DNA of 64,000 nucleotides from Chamaelirium japonicum (GCA_947650365.1 OX393549.1:38583098-38647097), one strand, 5' to 3'; positions 9,149-22,254 are shown, counted from the stretch's first letter. The notes: generated from the sequence alone by a model not told the origin. Program-made: numbers and translations.

Positions 9149-12100
9149 AATGACACTATGCGCTGCGGACCTCTGTTTGCAGGTGTGGAAGCTAACATCC
9201 ACTCTTTCCCATGACACCCGTGTGAGTCCCGTCACCAGCTTTTCTGCAAAACACAATCCAAGAGGGTCAGATTCATCGAGCCTGCAGTTTCTTGGGATGT
9301 ACACTAATCTACAAGCCAGGCTGACATTTGCCTCAAAGGGATTGAGGACTGTAAATACAGTTGGATTGGATGGTAGTAGCAGAAAAAAATTCAGAAGAAA
9401 AATAGCATCAGAGGTTTCATCTGAGGCTTCTAACAACCAACTAAGATGATACTTACCCTCAAACATATCATTTTCACTGCTCGTAGGTGAAACAGCCTCA
9501 CATTCTTCAGCATTCTCTGCTTTGGAGTGTTCTTCGTATACGATATGTGGGTATTTCTCACTTAAAGAATCCTCCCACTAATAAGCACAGTAATGTAAAA
9601 AAAGGAAAATTATTATTACACTAATAACAGTGGAAAACAAAAACAAAACAGAATTACAAAGCTCATAAAATTAACGTTAAATTAAGATAAAACAACAGGT
9701 GAGTTGATAAATGGATGCAAGATTCATTAAAGATTTACCTTTGGCAATTCAGAGTTGCGCCTGATGGACGATGTTCTCCACCCCACGATATCTTATCCCG
9801 GTCATGGAAAACAAATACCAACTGTCGACAATTTTATTTGCACAAGCGACAAAATCAACAGAGCATAAAGAAAAGGCCATATGGATACGGTCGTAGCCGA
9901 CATTTGAATAAGCCACTCGACGTTTGAATGCTTTCAGAGCGGACCTGCATCAATGAATTTGAAACCAAGGTTATGCAATTCTGACAGTGGAAACTATAAG
10001 GGAGGGATCATATGCCGATGGGGCGTTTGACTCTGACTCTCTCTCTCTCTCTCGCTAAGCAATTTGGGGGTGGGGGAGTGGGGATTGCTGTCCCTCCCGC
10101 CGTTGCCGGGTGTCCGCACTAGTTCCTGAATATAGGAAAAGTAATAGAACTCAAAGATGAATCATACATGAAATAAAGGTCACCACAATCAGCATCGACC
10201 ATGCGCTGCAACAATGGGGGTCTTCCATCATGATTATCGGTAAGAAAAAGATGCCTGCCAGTTCTCCTGAATATCAAGTGAATAACACGGGAAGCCACTT
10301 TCTCAATGACAGTGACACCAAAAAGAAATGGAACCTGCATATGAATGATGTTCTTGATTTAGAGAAGCCACGTCATATGATAATAAATATAAAATATAAC
10401 TTTACGACACTAACTTTTTCCCCTGATATCATAATAATCATATGAAACCAATCTATGCATTATCGAATCTGGATAAAAATATTTGAAGCAAGAATGCCCG
10501 TACATTTTTTTTTTTAAGGAAGATCAAACAATGCATGACGACTGCACACAATTCATGATAAGCTTAGGAGCTGAACCAGAGGAGGTTACATTGGAGGGCA
10601 TCTTCAAGTGCAATGATGGCTAGACTAACACTGGGGCTTGTGGTTGTGTGAAGTATTACAGGTTATGAAAAGAGGAAGGGAATAAATAAGAGAACATGTA
10701 TTGGAAGCTGTTGGAAGATTGTTTTTAAAAAAGGCTGTTGACAGTAAATGTCATCATCATCCAAGTGGACCAAGTCTTATCCAATTAATATGAGATCAAC
10801 TTTAAAGATGATTGACAAAGAATTTTTGGACCGATACCTAGCATCAACCTCGTACCGAAAGCCAGACCCCATCTTGAAGGGATAAGGCTTTGATGATAAT
10901 GACTATGCTTACAGCAAATGTAACCTCCGTGAAATGAATGGCAACAAAATAATTAGTAGATAACAATCTAAAAGAAACAAAGTAGAAAGTTGAGAAGTCG
11001 AACAACATGTCAACGTGTTCATTATAGTTTAAATAATTCAAGAATTCAGTAAGCATAAACCCTAGGCGAAATGTCACATCCCATCTATTTGGGGTTAGAT
11101 CTATAAGCTATGCATAATTTGCTTCAAAAAATCCAACATCAATCTGACCAGCCCATTATATTTCTCACAACCTTCATGTGGGTTTTCGAATGTGTTCCAC
11201 CTTCCTCTTTGAAAACTTTCAACAAATTTGAACCTTCTTGCAAGGGTGCTTTAGGATTCACAGGTAAATAGCAAATATATATACAGAAACACAAAAGCAT
11301 AATCATAACCAACAAACCTTGTTACATCTATTTGGACTTGGCTTACTCCAAACATTTCTTTCAAGGCCCACATCCTTTGAGAATTGAGATGCAAATTATT
11401 TCAAAACCCTCCTCAGAACTTACATTTAGGCTTCCTTGGGTCTTATACTCAAAGAAAGCTATATGTGTTGTTATTCAGAAGTTGAAGTCTTACAATTCAA
11501 GCAAAATTGTGGGTCTAACGATCTGAATCCCATCACGCAATCTCCAATCACACTAAATCCCATAAATCGAATTATGAATTGCACCATCCGAACCGTTAAG
11601 AGTGTATATACTTGGCCTGTTTGTATAGGTTAGTCCATTCCTTGGGGTATGTTCACCTTGGCCCTTGGGAGATCTCATCTCATGTACATATATAGGTATA
11701 TTGCCTTCCTTGAGTGATTATTCCATTCACTAGTGGTTATCATGGTATCAGAGCCCGATTGTACTTCCACATTCATGCAGTTCTGTTGAATGGTAGTCAT
11801 GGTCTCCAGAGGGTCCTGCTGTCTTCGAAACCCTCTTCAATTCAAGTTGGGAGATCAGATTTCAGATTTCTCAGACAGCTGCTCATCTCTTTCGAGCCTC
11901 TTCATCATCTACGCTCAAATCATTGATCTCCTTCGAGCTCAGATCTGTGATCTCCTTCGAGCTCAGATCTGGATCATTCACCGATACGGAGATTAGTTTG
12001 AGCGGCAGGTTCAAGCAAACATCGTGTGGTGTCGACAAAATCGTCGGAGGATCCTTTTGATAAGTTCGAACCCTCAAGTCTTACCTTGCAAGACTTGTTC

Positions 12101-13952
12101 TGTGATCGATGGTAATATTGTCGTGCCTTCCAATTGGTTCGAGCATTTCAGTCGTGCCTCGCAAAGCATCCGACAATTGACGGGATCCCCTCAAGCGACG
12201 GCGACCTAGTTCGTGTTCGGAGACAGCATCATCAGCAACCGTAGTATGAGAGGAAGCGGTTTTCGATCTTTCGGGTTGGATCTAATTCAGTCAGGAAAAT
12301 GCAAAAGGGTCCGATGTACGTTAAACAGGCCAAGGGAATATTTAAAACCCCTAAATTGGAACACGAGAGTGATGGGAACGAAAAACTAAGAGAAAGGGAA
12401 AGGCAGGGAACTTCGGGGCATCGCAACAAAGAAAAAGGGAGCGACCAAGTGGTGACAGTGTCCATGTGTATATTTTCACTCTTTATTTAATTGCTTAACC
12501 AATCCTTCCTCTTCAACTTCAACGTCTTCCTCATCTTCTTTTTTTATGGCATGTCGTGGATCTAATTTGCCAAGGAGTGTGCAAACTATGGTTTCAAAGT
12601 TCGGTCGAAATGGTAAAATTTAGCCGAAATATTTTAGTTCCAGTCGTGATCGAAGCAAAAGGTAAGGTCAAAACCTGAACCCTTACCCATTTCGCTGAAA
12701 TTTTATCATTTCGGGTGCATTTCGCTGGATTTCACCAAAATTTCGGCCAAAAGCATGGAGGGTACCGAAATTTTATCATTTCAGGTGTATTTCGCTGTAT
12801 TTCACCAAAATTTTGGCCAAAAGCATGGGGGGTACCGAAACCGAGTGGGTTTGAAATCAATGGTCCAATTTTGTTGGACATTTTACTGAAATTTCATGAT
12901 TTTGAAAGTATTTTAGGGATTTCAATTGAAACCAGCTTATAGATTTCAAAAAACCTGTGGATTGGTTTCGGTGGGTTTGAGGCTTTATATACACCCAAAA
13001 TTCGATCAAAGCCAACACAATGTTAATATATATAAATATATGATTATTATCAAGTTTTTTTATTCAGTTTATTGGTATTCTACCTTGGTTATCATGGTCC
13101 ATGCAAGCTTACTATTTGTTTGGTGTCTTTTCTAAAAATATTTCATATAAATATGTATGCACAACCATAAATAACATATATGTAAAAAAATTCAAAAAAA
13201 CCATCAAAAATATTAATTTTTGACAATTTTGAAAAATTTATACCTTTTTGACTGAAATCAGAAACGAAATCGAAATTAAAAATAATGGTGCAAACGACTC
13301 GAAAATAGGTTTAAACCGGTCAAGTGAACTACCCTCCCCTCTTGCCCTAATAGGAACATGATAGGAATGAGAGCAAAAAATTAAGAGAACGAGAAGAGGG
13401 GCTGGCTCGTGGCCATCGCAACAATGGAAAAAGAGAACCAAGTGGTGGTAGCAGACAAAGCTGAGTTTCATTTCGTTTTCTTTTTAATTGTTCAACCACT
13501 TCCACCTCTTCACGACATCTTCCCCCTCTTATTGCCCTCTTACTCACCTTTTGCTTCTTGCATATTTTGCCTCTTCCTCTTCTCCTATTCTTTCTTATCC
13601 TTTCTTTTCCCCCTCTCTTTGTCCTAGTGTTCCTCAACAATTTAATATGCTCCTATTTTTCATGATTTTTGGTATTTTCCCAATTTTGTTGGGAAATTTC
13701 ATGCCTAAACCTCTTGGTCATAGCCTCATAATTCCCCCACCCTTAACAAATTACCTGACACCATGATTATGGGCAAAAATCAATATGGAACATATGTGAT
13801 TCCTTAAAGGTAACATAGATTGCTCTACAGCTTCAATTGCCAAAAATAGTTAGAAAGGCTTGAAACAATGCTAGTCCTGGAAAATATGTTTTGGCCTATG
13901 GATTAAATGGCAAATCCAATGTTGTAAAGAATACAATTGAACCATGGCTGTG

Positions 13953-14022
<70 letters not shown>

Positions 14023-14124
14023 TGTGTGCATGTGTGTGTGTGTGTTTGCACACGTGTTCATGCATGTGCGCCCCATTCTTTTGGTGGGTATGATATCAAT
14101 TGTAATCTCTCTCTCTCTCTCTGC

Positions 14125-14166
<42 letters not shown>

Positions 14167-15890
14167 ACACGTGTTCATGCATGTGTGCCCCATTCTTTTG
14201 GTGGGTATGATATCAATTGTAATCTCCATATTAGAATACCCTGTACCTTAATTGAAATGACTATCATTATTAATACTTCAATTTACATATTATTTCCTCC
14301 AGATACATTGCATAAGTCACATAAAGCTGCGAAAATTGTATGATCTAATTGAAGAGGAAAATTACCTGCTTGTGTCCCCTAGAACCCAAATGAGGTGTAG
14401 CAACAGTAATAAAATTCATTGCTTCCAGACCACAAATGGTACCTCCAGGGTTGGCATCACTGGCTCCACTTGAAGGGTTATCTTGGGATTTAGCTCTTGC
14501 TCTGTAAAGCCTCCCAATGGCATATCTTGCAACCAATCCCCCAACAGAGTGTGCAATAAAAGAAATCTTTCGAAGTTCTCGACTTCTGTTGACAACTCCA
14601 ATGACCTAATTTGATAACTTGTGTCAACGACTGAAAGAAATGAACAAGGCAGAAAATGCCTTTTTTTTTCATAAAAGACATTGACCAATTAGATTAAGAA
14701 ATAAGTTTATTGTTATCACCAATATGTATCTTTATATGAAAAGCAAACTAACCTCTTTTGCTAATCTCTCGCCCATAACATCAACACCATCTAATGTAAG
14801 CTTATACATGTTGCTCTCACTACCTATAGAAAACATTGCAATGTGTAACTGGCCCATAGAGGATGAAATAAATAATCTTAAACAATGCCGAGCACAAAAT
14901 GACCTAGACCTTATATGATTATAAAAGAATATTCATAAAACAAATAAAATAAAAAAGTATCAGTATACAACTAATACAGAAGAAAAAAAATATATACAAC
15001 CAATGATGCTTTCCCATTTTAGATGCAATCCAAGTGTATATTGGTTTTAAAATTACATTTTTATTGAAAATTTGCAATTAAGGCTTAAATGGAATATAGT
15101 GTAGTCTCTAACAACTAAACATCTATTCAAACACAAAGTGGTAATTCCTATTTCTAAAATCATAAAAGCAAACACAAAAATGAGCTTAAAGAAGTCAAAT
15201 AAATGGCTATTACTAAGGAAAAAAGCCCTGTTTTTGCGCAAGTGACTCCTTTACTGGAACTCTTATACAGAGAAATTTACATTTCCAATGCATGATCCAT
15301 CGCCCCCATTATGTTTTTTACTCTCGCAACATCCAAATCAGCATATCAAGAGAAAATAAATAACCAATTAAAAGAAGAAAACAAAGTAATTGTTGAAAAT
15401 GCCTGGATCTTGATGCTGGGTAACTTACAGTGAGCTATCACTTTGTCGGGAAGCATCCGAACAAATTGGCTAGCTGCAAATTTCCAGTCAGCAGTACTGG
15501 AAAGAAAAAACAGAACAGATTCAGAAAAATAAAAATAACAAAGAAAAAGGTAAACCCTAAATTCAATGCAGGCCAAAAAATTTACTTAAAGGATACAATC
15601 CTCCAAGCACCGGACATATCACGGATTTTGACGGTCCGAAATTCGATTGCCCTAATTTCGGACAGCCACAACGGTCTCCCCTTCCAGATTCCAGAAACCC
15701 CCGGGGCTGGGGAGTGAAAGCCGCAACCGAATCGACCTAGGATGAGCTAGCGCGTTTACCTTCCGAGGATCCCGTGGACCAGCACCACGAGATGATCGGC
15801 GGACGCGGCGGAGGCGGGGACGGCGCTCCAGACGTCCGTCCCGCCGTTGACGGACTCGGCGGAGCAGACTCCCCCTCCGTCGTCGCCCAT
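9007..15890 (-). CDS. DUF676 serine esterase/lipase-like protein, 10 exons, 358 aa
   Basis: Exons (in transcript order): 15760-15890, 15429-15496, 14753-14823, 14366-14605, 10168-10334, 9889-9944, 9739-9791, 9457-9577, 9146-9243, 9007-9078. Joined they give 1077 nt without a stop until TGA. The family is the DUF676 putative serine esterases (yeast Rog1/YOR059C-like lipases), alpha/beta-hydrolases acting on acyl esters; the plant substrate is unknown. Visible features are LVVLVHGILG (residues 34-43, oxyanion region), the nucleophile elbow IAHSVGGL with Ser110, FLTDNHDGRPPLL with Asp203/206, and YDHIVGWRTSS with His245, the likely catalytic histidine, whose codon is split by intron 6. No signal peptide or membrane segment is obvious. 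I chose the ATG at 15890 because the upstream in-frame ATG (16007) would lie before the predicted start site of the TATA box at 16015-16022. Intron 4 is 4.0 kb and full of repeats; intron 9 is only 67 bp and mostly microsatellite. All borders are GT-AG. Confidence 0.92.
9079..9145 (-). other. Esterase intron 9, donor abutting a dinucleotide repeat
   Basis: On the gene strand the intron starts GTCTCTCTCTC and ends GTGTGCTGACAG. The (CT)24 tract occupies 9097-9144, leaving only the leading G of the donor outside it. The expected reading across the junction (SVIQ then VKDS) fits the family, so the intron is well supported although the donor departs strongly from GTAAGT. Confidence 0.85.
9097..9144. 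repeat. (GA)24 microsatellite inside the esterase intron
   Basis: Perfect GA repeat on the + strand, which is CT on the gene strand. It may serve as an extended polypyrimidine tract. Confidence 0.97.
11594..11756 (+). mobile_element. Short Copia/TRIM-type LTR plus tRNA-Met primer-binding site
   Basis: TGGTATCAGAGCCC at 11743-11756 is a canonical primer-binding site for initiator tRNA-Met and follows directly on ...GTGGTTATCA. The preceding ~150 bp begins CGTTAAGAGTGTATAT, a slightly mutated TGTTA-type LTR start, and contains a TATATAGG box. It is inserted antisense to the host esterase gene. No matching second LTR was found, so the 3' part is lost or unrecognised. Confidence 0.65.
12697..12836. 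repeat. Tandem duplication, 70-bp unit
   Basis: Two successive units starting GAAATTTTATCATTTC and ending GGTACC (12697-12766 and 12767-12836), about 90% alike. Similar GAAATTT/TTTCGG words continue on both sides, suggesting an older, longer array. Confidence 0.85.
13957..14226. repeat. Compound CT/GT microsatellite with duplicated flank
   Basis: (TC)n at 13957-14005 then (TG)n to about 14045, followed by a ~64-bp segment beginning TTTGCACACGTGTTCATGCA. The whole arrangement (CT tract, GT tract, the same segment) is repeated at 14107-14226. Open frames through it (SLSLSL, VCVCVC) are repeat translations. Confidence 0.9.
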
Positions 15891-16014
15891 GCTCGCTTCC
15901 ACTCGCCGGCCGAGATAACGGCCGAGATACGAAGGGGATCTCGGAGCCGGTTGAAATAGAGGGCGGGCGGGGGCAGTACGGAAAGGGGAAACGGTCGCCA
16001 AGGGCACGGGTCTT

Positions 16015-16022
16015 TATTTATA
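16015..16022 (-). promoter_or_regulatory. TATA box of the esterase gene
   Basis: TATAAATA on the - strand, 125 bp upstream of the chosen ATG. It would place transcription start near 15985-15990 and leave a 5' UTR of about 95 nt. The surrounding sequence is GC-rich, as is exon 1. Confidence 0.6.
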
Positions 16023-16059
16023 GCCTTCGGGTTGGTGGGGGGTACAATGGTAAAATCCT

Positions 16060-17287
16060 GGACCACTCCGATGGACGCCAATGCCGCGACGCGTCAACTT
16101 CGAAGTCGGTCCAACTTCGTCTGCGTGACGAAAAGATAAAGTCGTGACGAAATATATAATTTATAAATTTGGGACTGTAAGGGGACATAAAACTGGACAG
16201 AATGCCGACGTGGGACCCATCGGTGAGCGCTCGGCACGAGGGAGCGCGGGCCGATGCTCACCCTAGACTCACATTGTGTCCGTCTATGTCCACGTTCAAA
16301 TGGCGGTGCCCTTACAAAAACTCCGCTTATCCTACTCTCACGCGAGGTCGGTGCTTCGGGCGTGATATTTATTTTGGAAAAAGGAAGGTTCTTGTGATCG
16401 GTGAAGGTTTGGCGTTCGGTGAGTCAACATTTCTTTTTTTTTTCTTTTTGCTTGGAGTTAGTCAACATCTGTAAGTTGCACCAAGTTGACTTCTTCCTTT
16501 TTTTTTTTTTTTAAAGTGAACCAAATTAACTATTTAATACTTAGGACACGTTACAAAGTATAATAATCAGCTATAAAAAAAAGGGTTAATGTGTGAGAGG
16601 TCTACAAGAGATCCATTGTATGAACAGGGCACCAAATAGTTTCATTTAACCTAAGGTCCATGTCTTTCATGATAAATCCAAAACTACCCTCGTTTCTTCT
16701 CCTCTCTCGCCCGAGCAACTCCGGCAGAGGCTGCAGCAGAGGCGGCGGGGGCATTGGCCAGCAGCTCCGGCGGCGTTGGCGAGCAGCTCTGGTGGCGTCG
16801 GCGAGTAGCTCTGACGGCGGTGGCATTCGGTGGTGGTTCGGTGAGCAGATCTCAGGTCCAGGGTTCATCCCATGGCACGTAGATCTTAGGGTTAGGGTTA
16901 GGTTCGGTTCGGTGGCAGCAAGCAGCGGTATCGTTCAGTGGTTCGGCGGCGGCGAGTAGCTCCAACGAGCGGCGACGTTCGGTGGAGGCGGTGGTTCACT
17001 GGTTCGGTGGCATACCAAAGAAAATTTAAAATATTGTGGAGGGCAATTTCGTCCACAGCATTTCAAAGTCCTTAGGCTTAAAAGCATCTCCTTAAAAGGA
17101 GTTTTCACTAACTCCCCCAAAACAAAATAGTGGCAAATTGATCTATAGTCTTTCAAACATATCGTATTTAATGATAAGGACAAGAAAAGAGATGCTTAGT
17201 AGTAGGTATTGTCTTTCGGAAAATATCAGTGATGACCAAGATCCAATACCTAATGGCCAAGACTCCTGAGGTTGTGATGCTTGTGGG
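16060..17287. other. Intergenic region upstream of the esterase gene
   Basis: The promoter-proximal part is followed by a GC-rich stretch (16690-17000) made of imperfect GGCGGCG/GAGCAGCTC repeats whose multi-frame ORFs are low-complexity, then AT-rich sequence. No gene is recognisable. It ends at the LTR of the large retrotransposon. Confidence 0.4.
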
Positions 17288-17973
17288 TGCAAAATCTAGC
17301 TAATGCCCAATAATGAGACCCGCAATCCTACTTGGGACCCACGAAGACGACAGTGGGACCCACAACCCTGCCTGGAACCCACAGGAACAACAATAAGACT
17401 TGTAGCCCTGTTTAGGGCCCACGAAGATGACGGTGGGACCCGCAGCCCTGCTTGGGGCCTACACATATTATCTAGGGTCTGGTAAATCTCCCCGGATATT
17501 TACCAAAACCCCCGATATTCTTGAACCTTTATATATAGCTAACCCGACAAATATTCCAGACCAGAAATCATTATTCCAATTCCCACTTTCTATTTTCCAG
17601 AGCTCCCTGAGCCTTCTTGTTTTCAGACTCCATTCAAGCCTTCTCCACCCTCTGTTCACCTGTGTACGCACTTCTCGGCCTGTCGAGAGTGGCATAACTT
17701 CTTTCAGAGATAGTGGATTTAAAGGTTGTATCTTACCGCACGGAGACGTAGGCTTCGGCCGAACTTCGTCACCACATCCTGTGTCAGGTCTCCTTCTCTT
17801 TCTGAAGGTCGTTTAACTGGAAGCCGAATATATGCAACTCTCTCTCTACAGTGTTAGTGTGATAGCTCAGCACGCGATAGCTTAATGCTTTACAGCGCGC
17901 CATATCACTAAAGCTCTACCCATCAATCGACTGTTGAAGGGGGACCGTACGACGACCATAATCTCCCCCAACA
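17288..17973 (+). repeat. 5' LTR of the large retrotransposon
   Basis: Starts TGCAAAATCTAGC and ends CTCCCCCAACA, 686 bp, with TATATATAGC near 17528-17540 as likely TATA box. It contains three imperfect ~45-bp repeats of GTGGGACCCACAACCCTGC type near its start (17320-17460). The ORFs crossing it are not genes. Confidence 0.88.
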
Positions 17974-17995
17974 ATTTGGCACCGTCTGTGGGATC
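17974..17995 (+). other. Primer-binding site
   Basis: ATTTGGCACCGTCTGTGGGA, adjacent to the 5' LTR, is the primer-binding site form seen in many plant Tat-type Ty3/gypsy elements. Confidence 0.8.
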
Positions 17996-18869
17996 TTTCC
18001 CTATCAACTCACGACCTCCATGCTTCCCAGCTACTTCAGTCAAGCAAGCAACTACCGATTGTCTGAGCAATTCGTCTGTCTCTATCGCTACACCGAAATA
18101 GCGAAGACACAACCCATGGACCAGCAGGAGGGAAGCAACATGCATCCAGACGCTTAGCATCCGACGACTCACTCAATGAGTCATCAGTTTGCAACAAGCC
18201 TACACCAGGAGCAGCAACCCGCTATAGAATTAAGGAGTCTCCCGTCGGTTGATCACGTCACTTAGGCTCAACCTCGGTAGTCGCCCTAACTTGCCGATGT
18301 GACTCCTCAATGTCTGGGCAAGCACACATCTCACCCGTCGCCGACCCTTAGACGACGTATCAGATCACGATGGAAGACTTCCAACTCCTCACTCTTATGA
18401 AGCAGAACACTGCTCTCATAGTTGAGAGAGACTCCCTCCAACAGTTCGCCATCAAAGAAAGAGTTGATCTCCCATGGCCAGCTGCTGGTATCAGCGACAG
18501 TACAGACGATCCATCGTCGACACCTCCTGACGGTCCCTTGAGCCCTCTTTGAGGGGACCCTCATTTCTCCCTCTTAGACAGATAATCTGGGAGCGTCTCG
18601 ACGAGCCAACTTGTTAACCAGAGCCTCTTGGCTCTGAATCATCCTCCGACCCTCACTATTGGAGGGAGGTTCGGAATGGAGAACGTCGCTCCAGAACTCA
18701 GTTGCATCTCAACAACGACCGAACCCTGGTGGAGCATCGCCAGAAAAGGAGGGCTTCTGAGTCCCATCTTCCTCCCCTTCCTCCGAGACACCTCTCTGAC
18801 TAACGAGGTGACTATAGGAACAACAATGCCTCCGAAGGGCCACTTCATCGGCAAATTCTCCGAGCTCAG

Positions 18870-19780
18870 TTTCCTCGAAGCTGGAGAACTCCTACTCTTC
18901 CCAAGTTCAACTGTCTAACGAGAGATCTAATGCTGCACGTTCTCGCCTTCAAGCAGGCATTAACGCCGCATGACCACAACAACCAAGTTCTATGCCACAC
19001 CTTTGCCAGTAGCCTAGACGACATGTCGTTGAACTGGTATCACAATCTCCCAACAGGCTCCATCTGCCTGTTCGGGGACCTAGCAGACCTCTTCGTCCAA
19101 TACTATCGGCTGAATATCAAGTCAGATAAGAAGCTAGACTCCCTCTACCGACTACAGATGTGCTCGGATGTAACCCTCTAAGAGCTCACTCGGAGGTTCC
19201 GGAATGAGCACGCAATGCTTTCCGGATATCACATCGACAACGAAGCAATCATGCTGGCATTCCAAAACGTCCTGAGCTACAATCTCCACCTCTATAATGA
19301 CCTCATCCGCAATCCTCTTGCCTCCCTCGGGGCACTCTTCGATTGGCTCCAGCGAAAGATCGAGGTTGAGGACAATCAAGTCGCTCGCAAGAGCCATGAC
19401 CTCAAGAAGCACCCTTCAGACAAGGAGCTAGCAAGACCGACAGCCTGAGCTCTCAACGCTTAGGCTAAGGAAGGTGGAACCTCCAAGAGGCCGAAGCGGA
19501 CATGCGATAGACCCGCAGAGCCTCAGAGGACCACACCCACCGGCTGGAATCTGGCCATCGATATCATCCTCGAGCAGATCTAGAACAAAGACTTCCTCAA
19601 GTGGCCGAATCCTCTCCAGCTTGATTCAAGGCACATGGCAAACAAATCAATCTACTGCGATTTCCACCGATGCCACAGACACTCGGCCAACGGTGAAATG
19701 CAAGTCTCTCTCATATCACTTGGAAAGACCTAAAGAAGAAAGGACATCTCCAAAAATTCAAAGGAAAATATGGATCCTGT
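18870..19780 (+). pseudogene. Decayed gag of the large retrotransposon
   Basis: One frame runs from about 18870 to 19448 with a single internal stop (TAA, 19179-19181). It shows the plant Retrotrans_gag pattern: HVLAFKQALTPHDHNNQ, LNWYHNLPTGSI, FGDLADLFVQYY, and ELTRRFRNEHA after the stop. The usual consensus is AWFNQLPPGSI with FEELARLFVSHF. Further on, IYCDFHRCHRHSA (about 19650-19690) corresponds to the Tat-type YCRFHRDHGHDTEDC region. The element probably needed proteins from a full-length relative. The bases after 19780 are not recognisable as pol. Confidence 0.8.
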
Positions 19781-20097
19781 CAGGAACCCCCCACTACAAC
19801 CAAGCGGAAGTATCCCATTGACCGATCATAATAGAAAGCCGTCGATCGTCAACAACTCGGAATATCGCTCATCTGAAATCCGTGATGTAACATCTTCTGA
19901 GTTATCAATAAAATGGCAACTGAACGTCTTCTATATAGAGATCCTTCTCAAACTTTTGGTCAATTAGTGCTTTACCACTATCGAGCTCCGGAGTTACAAG
20001 CTTGGTGTCCACTTCGCTGGTTCGATCGCATAGGGTCTCCCCACTATAAACCAATATTCAAAAGCTATCTATCATATCTTGAATTCTATTCAAAGCC

Positions 20098-21035
20098 ATA
20101 GTTAGTTCGGTTCGGGTTGCGACATGGCCGACTAACCTGCAACGGTACAAAGCTATGTTGCCTGATGTAGGTTCGGCTGAAACAACGATTCACCTAAGTC
20201 CAACCGATACAAAGGCACAATGCTGAGTACTTTGAATCATTGGTGTCGCACATGCTCCCATTGTCACGTAAGGACACATGCACTAGTGCCTCACCATAGT
20301 TAGTTTGGTTTGGGTTGTAACACGGCCGACTGACCTGCAACAGTACAAAGCTACGTGCCCTGACATAGGTTCGACTGAAACGGTGCTTCACCTAAGTCTA
20401 ACCGATATGAAGGCACTATGCTGAGTACTCCAAATCATTGGCGTCGCACATGCTCCCGTTGTTACGTAAGGACACATGCACTAGTGCCTCGCCATAGTTA
20501 TTATTCGGTTCGTGTTGCGACATGGCCGACTAACCTGCAATGGTACAAAGCTACGTGCCCCGATGTTGGTTCGACTGAAACGACGCTTCGCCTAAGTCTA
20601 ACCGATACAAAGGTACTATGCTGAGTACTCTGAATCATTTGCATCGCACATGCTCTCGTTGTCACGTAAGGATACATGTACTAATACCTCGCCACAGTTA
20701 GTTCGGTTCACGTTACGACACAATCGACTAACCTGCAACGGTACAAAGCTACATGCCCCGACGTAGGTTCGACTGAAACGACGCCTTGCCTAAGTTCAAC
20801 CGATACAAAGGCACTACGTTGAGTACTCCGAATCATTGACATCACACATGCTCCTGTTAATTGTCACATAAGGACACATGCACTAGTGCCTCGCCACAAT
20901 TAGTTCGGTTCGGGTTGCGACACAACCGACTAACCTGCAACGGTACAAAGCTACATGCCCCAAATGTAGGTTCGACTAAAATGACGCTTTACCTAAGTCC
21001 AACTGATACAAAGGCACTACGCTAAGTACTCCGAA
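20098..21035. repeat. Array A: five ~200-bp tandem units
   Basis: Units start near 20098, 20294, 20494, 20693 and 20895 with TAGTTAGTTCGGTTCGGGTT and contain ACCTGCAACGGTACAAAGCT and CACATGCACTAGTGCCTC. Similarity between units is roughly 85-90% by eye. It lies after gag, where pol would be expected. Confidence 0.9.
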
Positions 21036-21039
21036 TTCT

Positions 21040-21990
21040 CAAAGAAGTCAAAAGAGGACAAAATGTGGTCGAGGGAGGTGTGTGATCACCCCCTCGGCAT
21101 CTAACAAGACCAAGGCAGCCTTGACAGTCAAAGACAAGTCCGAGATAGGCTTTGCCGTCTCGGCACCTGACAAAGCCCGAGACATCGACATCGTCCTGAT
21201 CCAAGGAAACAGCATTGGCAGTCGAAGACAAAGTCTGAGGTAGGCTTCATTGCCTTGACACTTGACAAAGCCCGAGACGTCAATATTGTCTCGGCCCAAA
21301 GAGACAGCCTTGGCAGTCGAAGATAAAGTCCGAGTTATATTTCGCTACCTCGGCACATGCCAAAGCCCGAGACATCGATATCGTCCCAGCCCGAGGATAC
21401 ATCCTTGGCAATCGAAGACAGAGTCCGAGACAGGCTTCACCATCTCGGTACCTAACAAAGCTAGAGACGTTGATATTGTCTCAGCCCAAGGAGACAACCT
21501 TGGCAGTCGAAGACAAAATCTGAGGCAGGCATCACTACCTTGGCACCTGACAAAGCTCAAGACGTCAATATCGTCTCGACCCAAGAAGACAGCCTTGGCA
21601 ATAAAGACAAAGTCTGTGGCAGGCTTCGCCGCCTCGGCACCTAGCAAAGCTCGAGACATTGATATCGTCTCGGCCCAAGGAGACAGCCCTGGCAGTCAAA
21701 GATAAAGTCTGAGGCAGGCTTCGCCACCTCGGCACCTACCAAATCCTGAGACACTGATATCGTCTCGGCCCAAGGGGACAACCTTGGCAATCGAAGACAA
21801 AGTCCGAGGCAGGCTTCCTCGCCTTGGCAACTGACAAAGCTCGAGACATCGACAATATCTCAGCCCAAGGAGACAGCCTTGGCAGTCGAATACGAAGTCA
21901 GAGGTAGGTGCCAGCCCTCCTTGGTACCTAATAAAGCCCAAGACGTCGATAGCATCTCGACCCCAGAAGACAACCTTGGCACTCGACTGC
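21040..21990. repeat. Array B: about nine ~95-bp tandem units
   Basis: Each unit reads approximately ACAAAGCCCGAGACATCGAT then ATCGTCTCGGCCCAAGGAGA then CAGCCTTGGCAGTCGAAGAC and AAAGTCCGAGGCAGGCTTCG. Copies of AAAGCCCGAGAC lie near 21172, 21265, 21360, 21457, 21551, 21645, 21738, 21835 and 21931. Confidence 0.9.
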
Positions 21991-21994
21991 AAAG

Positions 21995-22250
21995 TTCAAG
22001 ACGCCATCATCTCCTTGACTTGCAGCAAAGCCCAAGGAGACAGCCTTGACACTCGAACGCAAAGTCCGAGGCGCCATCGTCGCCTCAGCATGCAGCTAAG
22101 TCTAAGGAGACAGTCTTGGCACTCGAATCCAAAGTCTGAGACGCCATCGCCACCTCGGCATACAACAAAGTCCAAGGAGATAGCCTTCGCACTCGAATGT
22201 AAAGTCCGAGGCACCATTGCCGCTTCGATATGCAATAAGGTCTGAGGTGT
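21995..22250. repeat. Array C: ~70-bp tandem units
   Basis: Three to four units carrying CCAAGGAGACAGCCTTGACA, CTCGAACGCAAAGTCCGAGG and CGCCATCGTCGCCTC, near 22032, 22102 and 22172. It shares its core words with array B. Confidence 0.85.
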
Positions 22251-22254
22251 TTGC

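Larger units (their letters stand above)
10335..14365 (-). other. Esterase intron 4 (4.0 kb), repeat-filled
   Basis: Holds a Copia/TRIM-type LTR with primer-binding site (11594-11756), a 70-bp tandem duplication (12697-12836), A/T-rich unassigned stretches, polypyrimidine-rich sequence (13480-13630) and a CT/GT microsatellite duplication (13957-14226). I see no gene inside it. The short ORFs through these repeats are not credible. Confidence 0.6.

Noticed and set aside
13891-14343. ORFs with SLSLSL and VCVCVC runs
   Set aside because: Translations of CT and GT microsatellites.
15756-16007. Longer esterase N-terminus starting at 16007
   Set aside because: In frame, but the TATA box at 16015-16022 places the transcript start downstream of that ATG, and the extra residues are low-complexity.
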